From assembly GCA_030745285.1 (NCBI GenBank), contig JASLOV010000237.1:1-10507 (forward strand): a stretch of DNA of 10,507 nt, given 5' to 3'. The translations under genes and the position numbers were made by a program. Below are positions 1 to 5,463 of this stretch, piece after piece; position 1 is the stretch's first letter, and each line of letters begins with the position of its first letter. Under the pieces are notes generated by a model. That model saw only the letters and a list, made by a program, of their open reading frames with translations, was not told where the DNA came from and ran no database searches. The DNA comes from Dehalococcoidia bacterium (GTDB taxonomy: Bacteria > Chloroflexota > Dehalococcoidia > UBA2979).

Positions 1-141
1 GCCTGCCGGCGAGTGGCCGTCCCCGCCCGTCACATCGCCGTTGGGCGCATCCCCATAGACACGCGCGGCGAGGTTGTACGTGTCTGAGTCGTTCTCGTCC
101 TCGGGTGCCGGGCGAGCGGAGAGGTCGGCGGGGTCGGTCAC
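1..141 (-). CDS. Unrecognised protein, N-terminal part (cut by window edge)
   Basis: An open minus-strand frame begins with GTG at 141 and runs off the left edge, 47 codons without a stop. It starts MTDPADLSARPAPEDENDSD and goes on with an acidic, polar, Gly/Pro-rich stretch that looks disordered. A purine-rich GAGGTG lies 5 nt before the GTG, a good ribosome binding site, and is the main reason for choosing this start. The gene is divergent from the oxidoreductase that starts at 340. I do not recognise the family, and too little is present to suggest a role. The call rests on the SD, the open frame and the strand layout; non-coding sequence is still possible. Confidence 0.42.
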   Translation of the reverse strand, partial: MTDPADLSARPAPEDENDSDTYNLAARVYGDAPNGDVTGGDGHSPAG

Positions 142-242
142 GCCCGCACCTCGCACAGGGCGACCGTCGCATCACAAAGAGACATGCCGCGAATGATAGC
201 CAAGAACGCTCGCGCGGCTGGCCCAGGCGGCGTCCCGTCCCG

Positions 243-265
243 CTCACCCCGAGCTCGTCGAAGGG
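243..265. repeat. Degenerate copy of the CTCATCCTGAGCC intergenic repeat
   Basis: A 23-nt segment matches the best copy of the window's repeat family (7452-7474) at 19 of 23 positions, ending GTCGAAGG. It lies in the gap between the divergent gene starts at 141 and 340. Its presence argues against extending the oxidoreductase upstream to the ATG at 184. Confidence 0.6.
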
Positions 266-339
266 CGCCCCACCTGATTGTCCATCGCCATTGCGGCCTC
301 GTACTTGCGCACCCGCCCCGGCTGCGGCAGGTTGCTCTC

Positions 340-1377
340 ATGCCCGTCGCATTCGGACTCAACCGCTTCGACTCACGCTCCGTCGACCGGTTCGTCGCCG
401 ATGTCCAGCTGGCGGAGGAGCTGGGCTGGGACCATGCCCTCATCCCCGACTCCCAGCTGCGGCGGCGGGACACGTTTGTGCTGCTGGCCGCCGCGGCGCG
501 CGAGACCACCCGCATCGGCCTCGGCACGTTGCTCGCCAACCCGATGAACCGCCATCCCCACGTCACCGCCTCCTCCATCGCCACCGTCGACGAACTCGCC
601 CCCGGCCGCACGCTGCTCGCCATGGGCGTCGGCGATACCGCCGTCCGCCTCTCCGGCCTGCGCCCCGCCCGAGTCTCCGAGCTGGAGGACGCCACCCGCG
701 TGATCCGCACCCTGCTCGCCGGCGAGAGCGTCGATGCCGGCGCGGCCCAGCCCGCCCGGCTGCCCTTCGCGCGGCCGGTCCCCGTCTGGATTGCCGCCGG
801 CGGCCCGCGCACGCTGCGCATGGCCGGCGCCGTCGCCGAAGGCGTCTTCCTCCGCGTCGGCGCGCACGAGACGAACCTGCGCAAGGCGATCGACGCCATC
901 CGCGCGGGCGCCAGCGACGCCGGCCGCGACCCCGCCTCCGTCCGCCTCGGCCTCGTGCTGCACACCGTCCTGCTCGACGACGCGGAGCGCGCCCTGCGCA
1001 TCGGCAAGTCGATGGCGGCCGGCTACTACGAGTACTCGCCGACGCTGTTCGAGGCCCCCGGTATCGCCTGGGACGGCCCCCCGGTCGAGGAGCTGAAGAA
1101 GCAGGTCTTCCCCGACTTCCACCACGCTCTCGACCTGGACGCCTCCGGCGCGCTCGTCGACTTCCTCCCGGCCGAGGCCGCTCGCGCCTTCAGCATCGGC
1201 GGCACGGCGCAGCAGGTCGCTGACCAGCTCTCGGAGGTGCTCGCCTTCGACGACTTCGAGATCGTCGTCCCCCACCCGATGCCGAACCCTCCGGTGCCCG
1301 AAGAGTCCGACGGCCGCACCTACATGGAACGCATCGCCCGCGAGGTGATGCCGGCAGTGAAGCAGGCGTTCGCCTGA
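340..1377 (+). CDS. LLM-class (luciferase-like) flavin/F420-dependent oxidoreductase
   Basis: A 345-residue protein of the bacterial luciferase-like TIM-barrel superfamily. Its members use FMN or coenzyme F420 to oxidise or reduce small molecules in the cytosol. Visible hallmarks are AEELGWDHALIPDS (25-38), TTRIGLGTLLANPMNRHP (56-73) followed by the conserved DELAPGR (84-90) and GVGD (96-99). PVPVWIAAGGPRTLRMAG (146-163) is the usual barrel strand and helix, and SIGGTAQQVADQL (285-297) the usual C-terminal element. Length is normal for the family. The substrate cannot be told; the overall look is closer to the F420-dependent Mer-like branch than to true luciferases, which is inference. I chose ATG 340 because homology begins there (MPVAFGLNRFD). 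The longer frame from 184 adds Arg/Pro-rich sequence that crosses an intergenic repeat. No strong SD precedes the start. It converges on the broken kinase, with a hairpin between them. Confidence 0.9.
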   Translation: MPVAFGLNRFDSRSVDRFVADVQLAEELGWDHALIPDSQLRRRDTFVLLAAAARETTRIGLGTLLANPMNRHPHVTASSIATVDELAPGRTLLAMGVGDTAVRLSGLRPARVSELEDATRVIRTLLAGESVDAGAAQPARLPFARPVPVWIAAGGPRTLRMAGAVAEGVFLRVGAHETNLRKAIDAIRAGASDAGRDPASVRLGLVLHTVLLDDAERALRIGKSMAAGYYEYSPTLFEAPGIAWDGPPVEELKKQVFPDFHHALDLDASGALVDFLPAEAARAFSIGGTAQQVADQLSEVLAFDDFEIVVPHPMPNPPVPEESDGRTYMERIAREVMPAVKQAFA

Positions 1378-1419
1378 CGGTCGCGATCTGACGCGGAGCC
1401 GGTCGCACGGCCCCGCTGA

Positions 1420-1436
1420 GGGGCTGCAGGAGCCCC
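1420..1436. terminator. Hairpin between convergent genes
   Basis: GGGGCT (1420-1425) pairs with AGCCCC (1431-1436) around a 5-nt loop. It lies between the oxidoreductase stop at 1377 and the kinase stop at 1437, where either convergent transcript could end. There is no T-run on either side, so intrinsic termination is uncertain. Confidence 0.45.
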
Positions 1437-1986
1437 CTACGCCTCCTCGCTCATCAGCGGCCAGGCAGCGGCCACGATCTCCGCGGCTGCCTGTTCAGGG
1501 CTCATGTCCGTCGTGTCCAGCTCCAGGCGATGCGGCACGTCCGGCCGCAGCAACACGACCTCATCGCGGATGCGCCGCAACACGCCTGCGTCTCTCAGCT
1601 TGCGGTGCGCGACACGCGACTCCGCCGCCAGTCGCCGCACGTTCTCCTCCAACTCGCACTCGATCGTCACCTCGAGCAGCGGGACGCGGCGGCTCGGCCA
1701 GTTCCGCGTTCGCCGCGAATATCTCATACGCCACGTCGCTGTCCGCCCACAGCGCGTCGGTCAGCACAAAGACCTGGTCGCGCGGCGCCGTTGCCATCTC
1801 CTCGAACATCACTGCTCGCAGCTGCCGCATGATCTGAGTGTAGTGATCAGAGCCATGCTCGGCCAACGCCGCCGCAGGATTCACGAACAGGTGGTTGTCG
1901 ACCAGGCGCGCACCCAGCCGGGCGGCGACGATCCACGCCACCGTCAGCTTCCCGACGCCCGGCCAGCCGTTGATGTAAATGATCAC
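1437..1986 (-). pseudogene. P-loop (AAA-type, shikimate-kinase-like) small kinase, frameshifted
   Basis: Two minus-strand frames together make one protein of about 182 residues. The first, from GTG 1986, reads MIIYINGWPGVGKLTVA with a Walker A motif (NGWPGVGKLT, 6-15). It continues through DNHLFVNPAAAL (30-41) and VFVLTDALWADSD (72-84) to AELAEP near residue 99. Homology then continues in the next frame with RVPLLEVTIECELEENVRRL, the core HRKLRD, and a C-terminal DTTDMSPEQAAAEIVAA ending at TAG 1437. One extra base near 1685-1693, in a CGCGGCGG run, explains the shift. Without it the length fits the small cytosolic nucleotide-binding kinases of this family, whose substrates are mostly unknown. 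This may be a true pseudogene or a sequencing/assembly error; the intact codon pattern on both sides favours an error or a very recent mutation. GTG 1986 is preceded by CAGGCT at 6 nt, not by an SD. It is divergent from the ferredoxin gene. Confidence 0.8.
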
Positions 1987-1992
1987 GACCGC

Positions 1993-1998
1993 AGCCTG
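1993..1998 (-). promoter_or_regulatory. Possible -10 box of a leaderless kinase transcript
   Basis: Read on the minus strand, CAGGCT stands exactly 6 nt before GTG 1986. That is the same spacing as the TAGACT and TAGGCT boxes before the genes at 4887 and 7333. No good -35 box was found. Weak alone; it gains support only from the shared spacing. Confidence 0.3.
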
Positions 1999-2043
1999 AC
2001 ACACCCGCACCGCCAGCGTCCCGAACGCGCGGCCCGTCGCCGA

Positions 2044-2072
2044 TGGACGCTCGACGGGCGCGCGCATACGAT
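2044..2072 (+). promoter_or_regulatory. Possible sigma70-type promoter of the ferredoxin fusion gene
   Basis: TGGACG (2044-2049) and TACGAT (2067-2072) are 17 bp apart, each matching the consensus at 4 of 6 positions. They would give a leader of about 65 nt before GTG 2143. In GC-rich DNA this is a modest signal. Confidence 0.35.
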
Positions 2073-2142
2073 TGCCGTGGCCGCTGCGGGGTGCCCATCG
2101 CCCCCATCAGCCGGAGTGCGACTGTCGAGCCCCGGGGACGCC

Positions 2143-3282
2143 GTGACCTTCGTCATCACGCAGCCATGCATCGACGAACAGGACCAGTCCTGCGTCGAGG
2201 TCTGTCCCGTCGACTGCATCCAGTTCGAAGACGGCGTCGACCGCATGCTCTACATTGACCCGGTCGAATGCATCGACTGCGGCGCATGCGTGCCCGTCTG
2301 CCCGGTCGACGCCATCTTCCCCGACGACGAAGTCCCGGCCGAGGTCGGAGAGTTCACCGAGATCAACGCACTCTGGTACCAGGATCGCGCTGCGGCACGC
2401 GCCCGCGTTGGCGGCGGCGCTGGCGCCGCCGCGCCCGCAGCCGCAACCACCGAGGCCGCCGGGGCGCCGGCGGCGAGCGAACCGGCCGCGGATGAGCCTG
2501 CGGCCGCCGAGGCCCCCGCCACAGCCGCCCCCGCCCCGACCCAGGTGGAGGCGATCGAGGAAGGCGCGCCCGGCGCGATCATCGTGCCGGAGCATTCACT
2601 CCCGTCACCGCTGGGCCTCGTCGCCATCGCCGGCCTCGTCATCTCCTTCGTCGTGATGTGGATCGGACCGGACCCGCGCTGGCCGGACTTCTTCGGCCTG
2701 GCCGGGCCTTCCAAGGGCGGCGTCGGCATCGCCGTCGTCCCCGCGCTCGTCTTCCTGGCGCTCTTCCTGCGCAGCCAGTTCGGCGACCTCGCGCGCTTCT
2801 CCGCCTCCCGCACCCGCGACATCAGCCCGTGGCGCGACGTCACCGCCGACTGGCGACGCAGCGAGGAGACCCGCCGTCACGAGCTCAGCCGGGCCGTCCG
2901 CGAGATCGCGCGCACCCGCTTCCAGTTCCCCAACGACCAGTTCCCCGACTACCAGACTCACATCAACGTGCCGGAGCCGACGATGGCGATCGAGTTCGGC
3001 GGCGCCGGCGTCAAGCAGACGTTCCCCGACATTGTCGTCGTGGAGTACCCCGGCAACTACCCCGTCATGGTCGCCCAGGTCGAGACCGCAGAGACGCTCA
3101 CCCGCGAGCAGGCCGCGCGCGTCTGGTCCCACCTCGAAATGAAGGACGCGCCGCTCGACATCTACGTCCCCGCCGGCCTCGCCGCGCGCGCCAAGGACTA
3201 CGCCAGAACGGCCGGCATCAAGCACGTCCGCTTCCGCACCTGGCGTCACAACCCCACGGGCATCCTCGTCCGCGAGGTCTAG
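2143..3282 (+). CDS. Membrane-anchored seven-iron ferredoxin fused to a soluble C-terminal domain
   Basis: A 379-residue protein with four parts. Residues 1-80 are a ferredoxin with cysteines at 9, 17, 21, 25, 43, 46, 49 and 53. This follows the Azotobacter FdI pattern, in which C9, C17 and C53 would hold a 3Fe-4S cluster and C21, C43, C46 and C49 a 4Fe-4S cluster. Residues 82-148 are an Ala/Pro/Glu-rich linker. Two hydrophobic helices (about 155-174 and 192-209) follow, so both ends should face the cytosol. Residues 211-379 are soluble, with FPDIVVVEYPG (294-304), VMVAQVETAETLT (308-320) and a C-terminal FRTWRHN (364-370). This part faintly recalls PD-(D/E)XK-fold proteins but has QVE in place of ExK, so nuclease activity is doubtful. 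GTG 2143 is chosen because it starts the ferredoxin homology and follows GGGGA at a good distance. Redox partner and function are unknown. It is transcribed alone, divergent from the kinase. Confidence 0.88.
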   Translation: MTFVITQPCIDEQDQSCVEVCPVDCIQFEDGVDRMLYIDPVECIDCGACVPVCPVDAIFPDDEVPAEVGEFTEINALWYQDRAAARARVGGGAGAAAPAAATTEAAGAPAASEPAADEPAAAEAPATAAPAPTQVEAIEEGAPGAIIVPEHSLPSPLGLVAIAGLVISFVVMWIGPDPRWPDFFGLAGPSKGGVGIAVVPALVFLALFLRSQFGDLARFSASRTRDISPWRDVTADWRRSEETRRHELSRAVREIARTRFQFPNDQFPDYQTHINVPEPTMAIEFGGAGVKQTFPDIVVVEYPGNYPVMVAQVETAETLTREQAARVWSHLEMKDAPLDIYVPAGLAARAKDYARTAGIKHVRFRTWRHNPTGILVREV

Positions 3283-3320
3283 CCTCCGCTCTTCGAAGGC
3301 CTGACCTGACCGCCTGACCG

Positions 3321-3408
3321 CTCGTCCCGAGCCGGTCCGCTCCTCCCGAGCCGTCGAGACCCGCTCATCACGAGCCCGGTCCGCTCATCCTGAGCCCGTC
3401 GAGACCCG
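3321..3408. repeat. Tandem cluster of four degenerate CTCATCCTGAGCC repeats
   Basis: Four units follow one another: 3321-3339, 3340-3363, 3364-3383 and 3384-3408. Each begins CTCxTCxxGAGCC. They alternate between a short type ending GGTCCG and a long type ending GTCGAGACCCG, so the cluster is also two copies of a unit of about 43-45 bp. It fills the gap between the convergent ferredoxin-fusion and DUF488 genes. A shorter relative, CTCTTCGAAGG, lies at 3289-3299. Confidence 0.75.
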
Positions 3409-3435
3409 CACCCCACCACGCGCTGTTGAGGCCGC

Positions 3436-3816
3436 CTACTCCAGCCACGCGGCCGCCCGTTCCTGCATCAACTCCGCCAGCAGCGAGCGATGGCACCGCT
3501 CCTCCGGGTGGGAGCCGCACAACAGCGTCACCCCGGCCCTCGATGCCTGCCGCGCCACCCACTCCACGAGTTCCGAACGCTCCGTCATCTCCGCGCGATA
3601 GCGCGAAGCGAAGCCGGTCCAGTCGACCGCTCCACCTTTGTAAGCATCGAGCAACTCATCGCTCGGACCGAGCTGGCGCTCCCAGTCGTCAACGGCGTCC
3701 TTGCGCACGCCGCGCGGCCATCGACGCATAATCAGCAGCCGCCGGTACGGCTCGTCGGGCGGGTGATAGACCGAGCCGAGCGCGATCTTTAGGTCGGCCC
3801 TCGGGTCGTCCCTCAC
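3436..3816 (-). CDS. DUF488 family protein
   Basis: A 126-residue protein of the DUF488 (YeaO-like) family, small cytosolic proteins of unknown biochemical role. The family signs are VYHPPDEPYRRLLIMRRWPR (16-35), the middle segment FASRYRAEMTER (69-80) and the C-terminal VTLLCGSHPEERCHRSLLAE (96-115). The last has Cys100, His103, Cys108 and His109 around the expected conserved site. Length is normal. GTG 3816 is the only workable start: the TAG of the upstream DinB gene lies in the same frame 18 nt before it, and no other start codon occurs before the conserved region. AAGGAG precedes the GTG by only 2 nt, unusually close. Gap and strand indicate co-transcription with the DinB-like gene. Function is not inferred beyond the family name. 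Confidence 0.85.
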   Translation of the reverse strand: MRDDPRADLKIALGSVYHPPDEPYRRLLIMRRWPRGVRKDAVDDWERQLGPSDELLDAYKGGAVDWTGFASRYRAEMTERSELVEWVARQASRAGVTLLCGSHPEERCHRSLLAELMQERAAAWLE

Positions 3817-3834
3817 CGCTCCTTGCCCGCCACG

Positions 3835-4887
3835 CTACGACCCGGCGACGTGCGCGAGGCGGCCCGGCAGCCCCGGGTCCTCGGCCCCCGCCAGCGAGCT
3901 GATCGCCGCGAGCTCGCCCGACAGCGCGAACAGGTGCGCCGTCTGCAACACCAGCAGGTCCGCGATCGTCTGGTCGCCTCGCCCGGCGACGCGCGACTTC
4001 CGCACCGCGCGGTCGAACTCCGACCCATCGAGGCCTTCGATGAATGGCAGGCTGCGCCCGAATGACCCATCGAGGGCCGCCAGCGAGAGGCCGTAGTCGG
4101 GCGCGGACTGCTCGTCGCCAAAGCGCACACCGGCCGCCGCCAGCCAGCCGTCCGGCTGGCCGCCCTGCGCGTGCACGGTCCAGTACTGGTCATCTTGCTC
4201 GGCCGCGTGCGCCACGATCCAGCCGCCCGAGTTCAGACGCGCGAAGGCTCCGCGTTGCGCCGGCACCGGCGCGGCGGCCGCCACGCGCCGAAATTCCCCG
4301 CGCGCGTCGAGCAGCAGCCGGGCCACCGCCGGCAGCTCGCCGGTCGGCTCGACTGCCTCGCTGCCCGCGCCGAGTGACCGCGCCAGCCGCCCCGGCAGTC
4401 CGAGGTCGCGGTCTCCCCACAGCACAAGCGAGGCGATCACTGACAGCTCCCCCGCGTGCGCGAAGAGGTGAGCGGCGGCGCGCGCGGTCAGGTAGCCCCT
4501 CGTGCGTCCCTCCCAGGCGGAGCCGTCGAACTCACGCACCACGTCGTCGGCCTCGGCCCCGGCGTGCTGCTCGAGGTACGCCGTCGCCCGCTCCGCGACC
4601 CGGCCGAAGGCCTCGGCGGCCTCCCCGTAGGCGGTCGGCAGCGCGTGGCCTGACGGCAGCGCTCGCTGGGCGGTACTCCACTCGGCCAGCCACGGGTCCA
4701 GCTCGCCGCCACCGCAGTCGACGTTGATCCAGTAATCGTGCGTCTCGGCGGCGTGGGCGATCACCCAGCCGGCGGAGTTCAGCCGCCCGATCGCACGCTC
4801 GCGGCCCGGCCCGGGCACATGCTCGATCGCGCGCATGACCTCGGTCTGCGCGTCGATCACCAGCCGTGCAATCAGCGGTGCCGCCAT
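3835..4887 (-). CDS. Double DinB-like (DinB/YfiT superfamily) protein
   Basis: A 350-residue protein made of two related halves, each like a DinB four-helix bundle. DinB-type proteins usually bind a metal through three histidines; some are thiol-dependent transferases, many are uncharacterised. The repeat is plain: RLNSAGWVIAHAAETHDYW (35-53) matches RLNSGGWIVAHAAEQDDQYW (217-236), and AHLFAHAGEL (139-148) matches AHLFALSGEL (317-326). Both halves end in a PGLPGRLA/LGLPGRLA segment. The first half keeps His45, His140 and His144. The second has His227 and His318 but Leu322 where the third ligand should be, so it may have lost its metal. ATG 4887 begins the homology. No SD is seen; TAGACT lies 6 nt upstream. 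First gene of a likely two-gene unit with DUF488. Confidence 0.82.
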   Translation of the reverse strand: MAAPLIARLVIDAQTEVMRAIEHVPGPGRERAIGRLNSAGWVIAHAAETHDYWINVDCGGGELDPWLAEWSTAQRALPSGHALPTAYGEAAEAFGRVAERATAYLEQHAGAEADDVVREFDGSAWEGRTRGYLTARAAAHLFAHAGELSVIASLVLWGDRDLGLPGRLARSLGAGSEAVEPTGELPAVARLLLDARGEFRRVAAAAPVPAQRGAFARLNSGGWIVAHAAEQDDQYWTVHAQGGQPDGWLAAAGVRFGDEQSAPDYGLSLAALDGSFGRSLPFIEGLDGSEFDRAVRKSRVAGRGDQTIADLLVLQTAHLFALSGELAAISSLAGAEDPGLPGRLAHVAGS

Positions 4888-4893
4888 CGCGCC

Positions 4894-4899
4894 AGTCTA
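4894..4899 (-). promoter_or_regulatory. TAGACT -10-like box before the DinB-like gene
   Basis: Minus-strand TAGACT is followed by exactly 6 nt (GGCGCG) and then ATG 4887. With the usual distance from -10 to the start site, transcription would begin at or near the A of the ATG, giving a leaderless mRNA. This would explain the missing SD. No convincing -35 box is present. Confidence 0.45.
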
Positions 4900-4916
4900 C
4901 GGCAGCGCCCGGTCCG

Positions 4917-4944
4917 AGCGAGCGACCCTCCGGGCCCTCTCGCT
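4917..4944 (-). terminator. Weak hairpin behind the small membrane protein gene
   Basis: AGCGAG (4917-4922) pairs with CTCGCT (4939-4944), with further partial pairing (CCC/GGG) inside. It lies about 50 nt after the stop at 4991. No T-run follows, so it is only a possible terminator. Confidence 0.3.
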
Positions 4945-4990
4945 GGCGGAACGCCTCACCGGAACGTCTCGGCCCGCCGACTCGGCCGGC

Positions 4991-5185
4991 CTACGCCGCC
5001 CGCCGCCGCGCCTCGCGCGGCACGAACACGAGGCCACCCCGCGGCCCCATCGCCGCCAGCGCCGGGCGGCGCGCCTCGGGCAGTCGCGCGGCATGCCCCG
5101 GCACGAGCGCCGCATCGTGCCACTGCTTGAGCAGGGTCACCGCCGCCCCGCCGAGCAGGGCCCCGAGTACGAGTGCGAACAACAT
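4991..5185 (-). CDS. Small membrane protein, 64 residues, possibly SOS-regulated
   Basis: A 64-residue protein with an N-terminal hydrophobic helix, MLFALVLGALLGGAAVTLL (1-19). A basic, Pro/Ala-rich tail follows, ending VFVPREARRRAA. It is probably a single-pass inner-membrane protein, N-end out or signal-anchor, with the charged tail in the cytosol. ATG 5185 is well supported by GGAAGG 7 nt upstream, one of the clearest SDs in the window; upstream in-frame codons would put charged sequence before the helix and ignore it. A TTGACG/TATGCT promoter lies about 80 nt upstream, with a GAACAGGCGTTC palindrome in its spacer. I do not recognise the family. Small membrane peptides under LexA control that block division (SidA and YneA types) are known elsewhere; that parallel is inference from context, since no sequence similarity is claimed. 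Confidence 0.72.
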   Translation of the reverse strand: MLFALVLGALLGGAAVTLLKQWHDAALVPGHAARLPEARRPALAAMGPRGGLVFVPREARRRAA

Positions 5186-5236
5186 CGAATTGCCTTCCGC
5201 CACAACCGCTGCCTCCACCACCCGCCACGGGCAACA

Positions 5237-5248
5237 GAACGTTTGTGC
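5237..5248. promoter_or_regulatory. Degenerate second SOS-like half palindrome
   Basis: GAACGTTTGTGC matches the GAAC-N4-GTTC pattern at 7 of 8 fixed positions. It lies in the leader of the small membrane protein gene, 21 bp from the end of the -10-proximal palindrome. It could be a weak auxiliary operator or chance. Confidence 0.25.
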
Positions 5249-5262
5249 TTAGGACGTGGCCG

Positions 5263-5292
5263 AGCATAGAACAGGCGTTCGCAGGTCGTCAA
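5263..5292 (-). promoter_or_regulatory. Sigma70-type promoter of the small membrane protein gene
   Basis: On the minus strand, TTGACG (5292-5287) and TATGCT (5268-5263) are separated by 18 bp. The boxes match the consensus at 5 of 6 and 4 of 6 positions. The start site would fall near 5256, leaving a leader of about 70 nt before ATG 5185. It is the best promoter in the window and stands in locally AT-richer DNA. Confidence 0.65.
5269..5280. promoter_or_regulatory. LexA/SOS-box-like operator inside the promoter spacer
   Basis: GAACAGGCGTTC is a perfect GAAC-N4-GTTC palindrome. Its centre AGGC fits the R-N-R-Y core of the Gram-positive (Bacillus/Actinobacteria) LexA box. It begins at the base next to the -10 box and lies wholly within the 18-bp spacer, where a bound repressor would block RNA polymerase. 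I found no other GAAC-N4-GTTC when scanning the window by eye. Confidence 0.6.
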
Positions 5293-5305
5293 GCCCCAGA
5301 TTCGA

Positions 5306-5320
5306 CTCACCTGCGGTGAG
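5306..5320. promoter_or_regulatory. Small palindrome upstream of the promoter
   Basis: CTCACC (5306-5311) and GGTGAG (5315-5320) form a perfect 6-bp inverted repeat around TGC, 13 bp beyond the -35 box of the small membrane protein promoter. It could be an activator or repressor site; no known regulator is implied. Confidence 0.3.
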
Positions 5321-5376
5321 CCAGTGCGAAAGCATTGACATGCCTATACAAGTGATCAATAGTCGCGGTACCCAGG

Positions 5377-5404
5377 CACCCCGGCCGTTCACGCGGCCGG
5401 GGTG
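5377..5404 (-). terminator. Perfect 11-bp hairpin behind serS
   Basis: CACCCCGGCCG (5377-5387) and CGGCCGGGGTG (5394-5404) pair perfectly around a 6-nt loop, about 60 nt after the serS stop. Downstream on the minus strand there is no T-run; on the plus strand TTCT follows. It probably ends or stabilises the serS message, and could shield the divergent regulatory region. Confidence 0.6.
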
Positions 5405-5463
5405 TTCTGGATCAGGCGCGCGCCGGGGCGGGTCCGCTCGCCGCCGGCGCGCCGGCTGCCCGT

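Noticed and set aside
278..307. TTGTCC with TACTTG 18 bp downstream as promoter for the oxidoreductase
   Set aside because: Both boxes are poor matches and such pairs are expected by chance in the 198-bp gap.
184..339. Longer N-terminus for the oxidoreductase from ATG 184
   Set aside because: The added 52 residues are Arg/Pro-rich, cross an intergenic repeat copy and precede the start of family homology.
138..1007. Minus-strand frame of 289 codons whose TGA overlaps the GTG at 141
   Set aside because: The GTGA overlap looks like coupling, but the frame is Ser/Arg-rich and lies opposite a well-supported oxidoreductase.
105..1223. Long plus-strand open frame of 372 codons over the oxidoreductase
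   Set aside because: Arg/Pro/His-rich translation without any domain; it is an out-of-frame shadow of the oxidoreductase in GC-rich DNA.
1504..2142. Longer N-terminus for the ferredoxin fusion
   Set aside because: This stretch is antisense to the kinase and has no ferredoxin homology; GTG 2143 has an SD and begins the conserved domain.
5335..5363. Plus-strand TTGACA with AATAGT 17 bp downstream
   Set aside because: A perfect -35 but poor -10, and it would lead straight into the hairpin at 5377-5404 and then antisense to serS. A short RNA of about 40 nt is conceivable but unsupported.
5340..5460. Short plus-strand frame starting MPIQVINSRG
   Set aside because: No SD, runs through the hairpin into serS antisense, and the residues after the hairpin are composition-biased.
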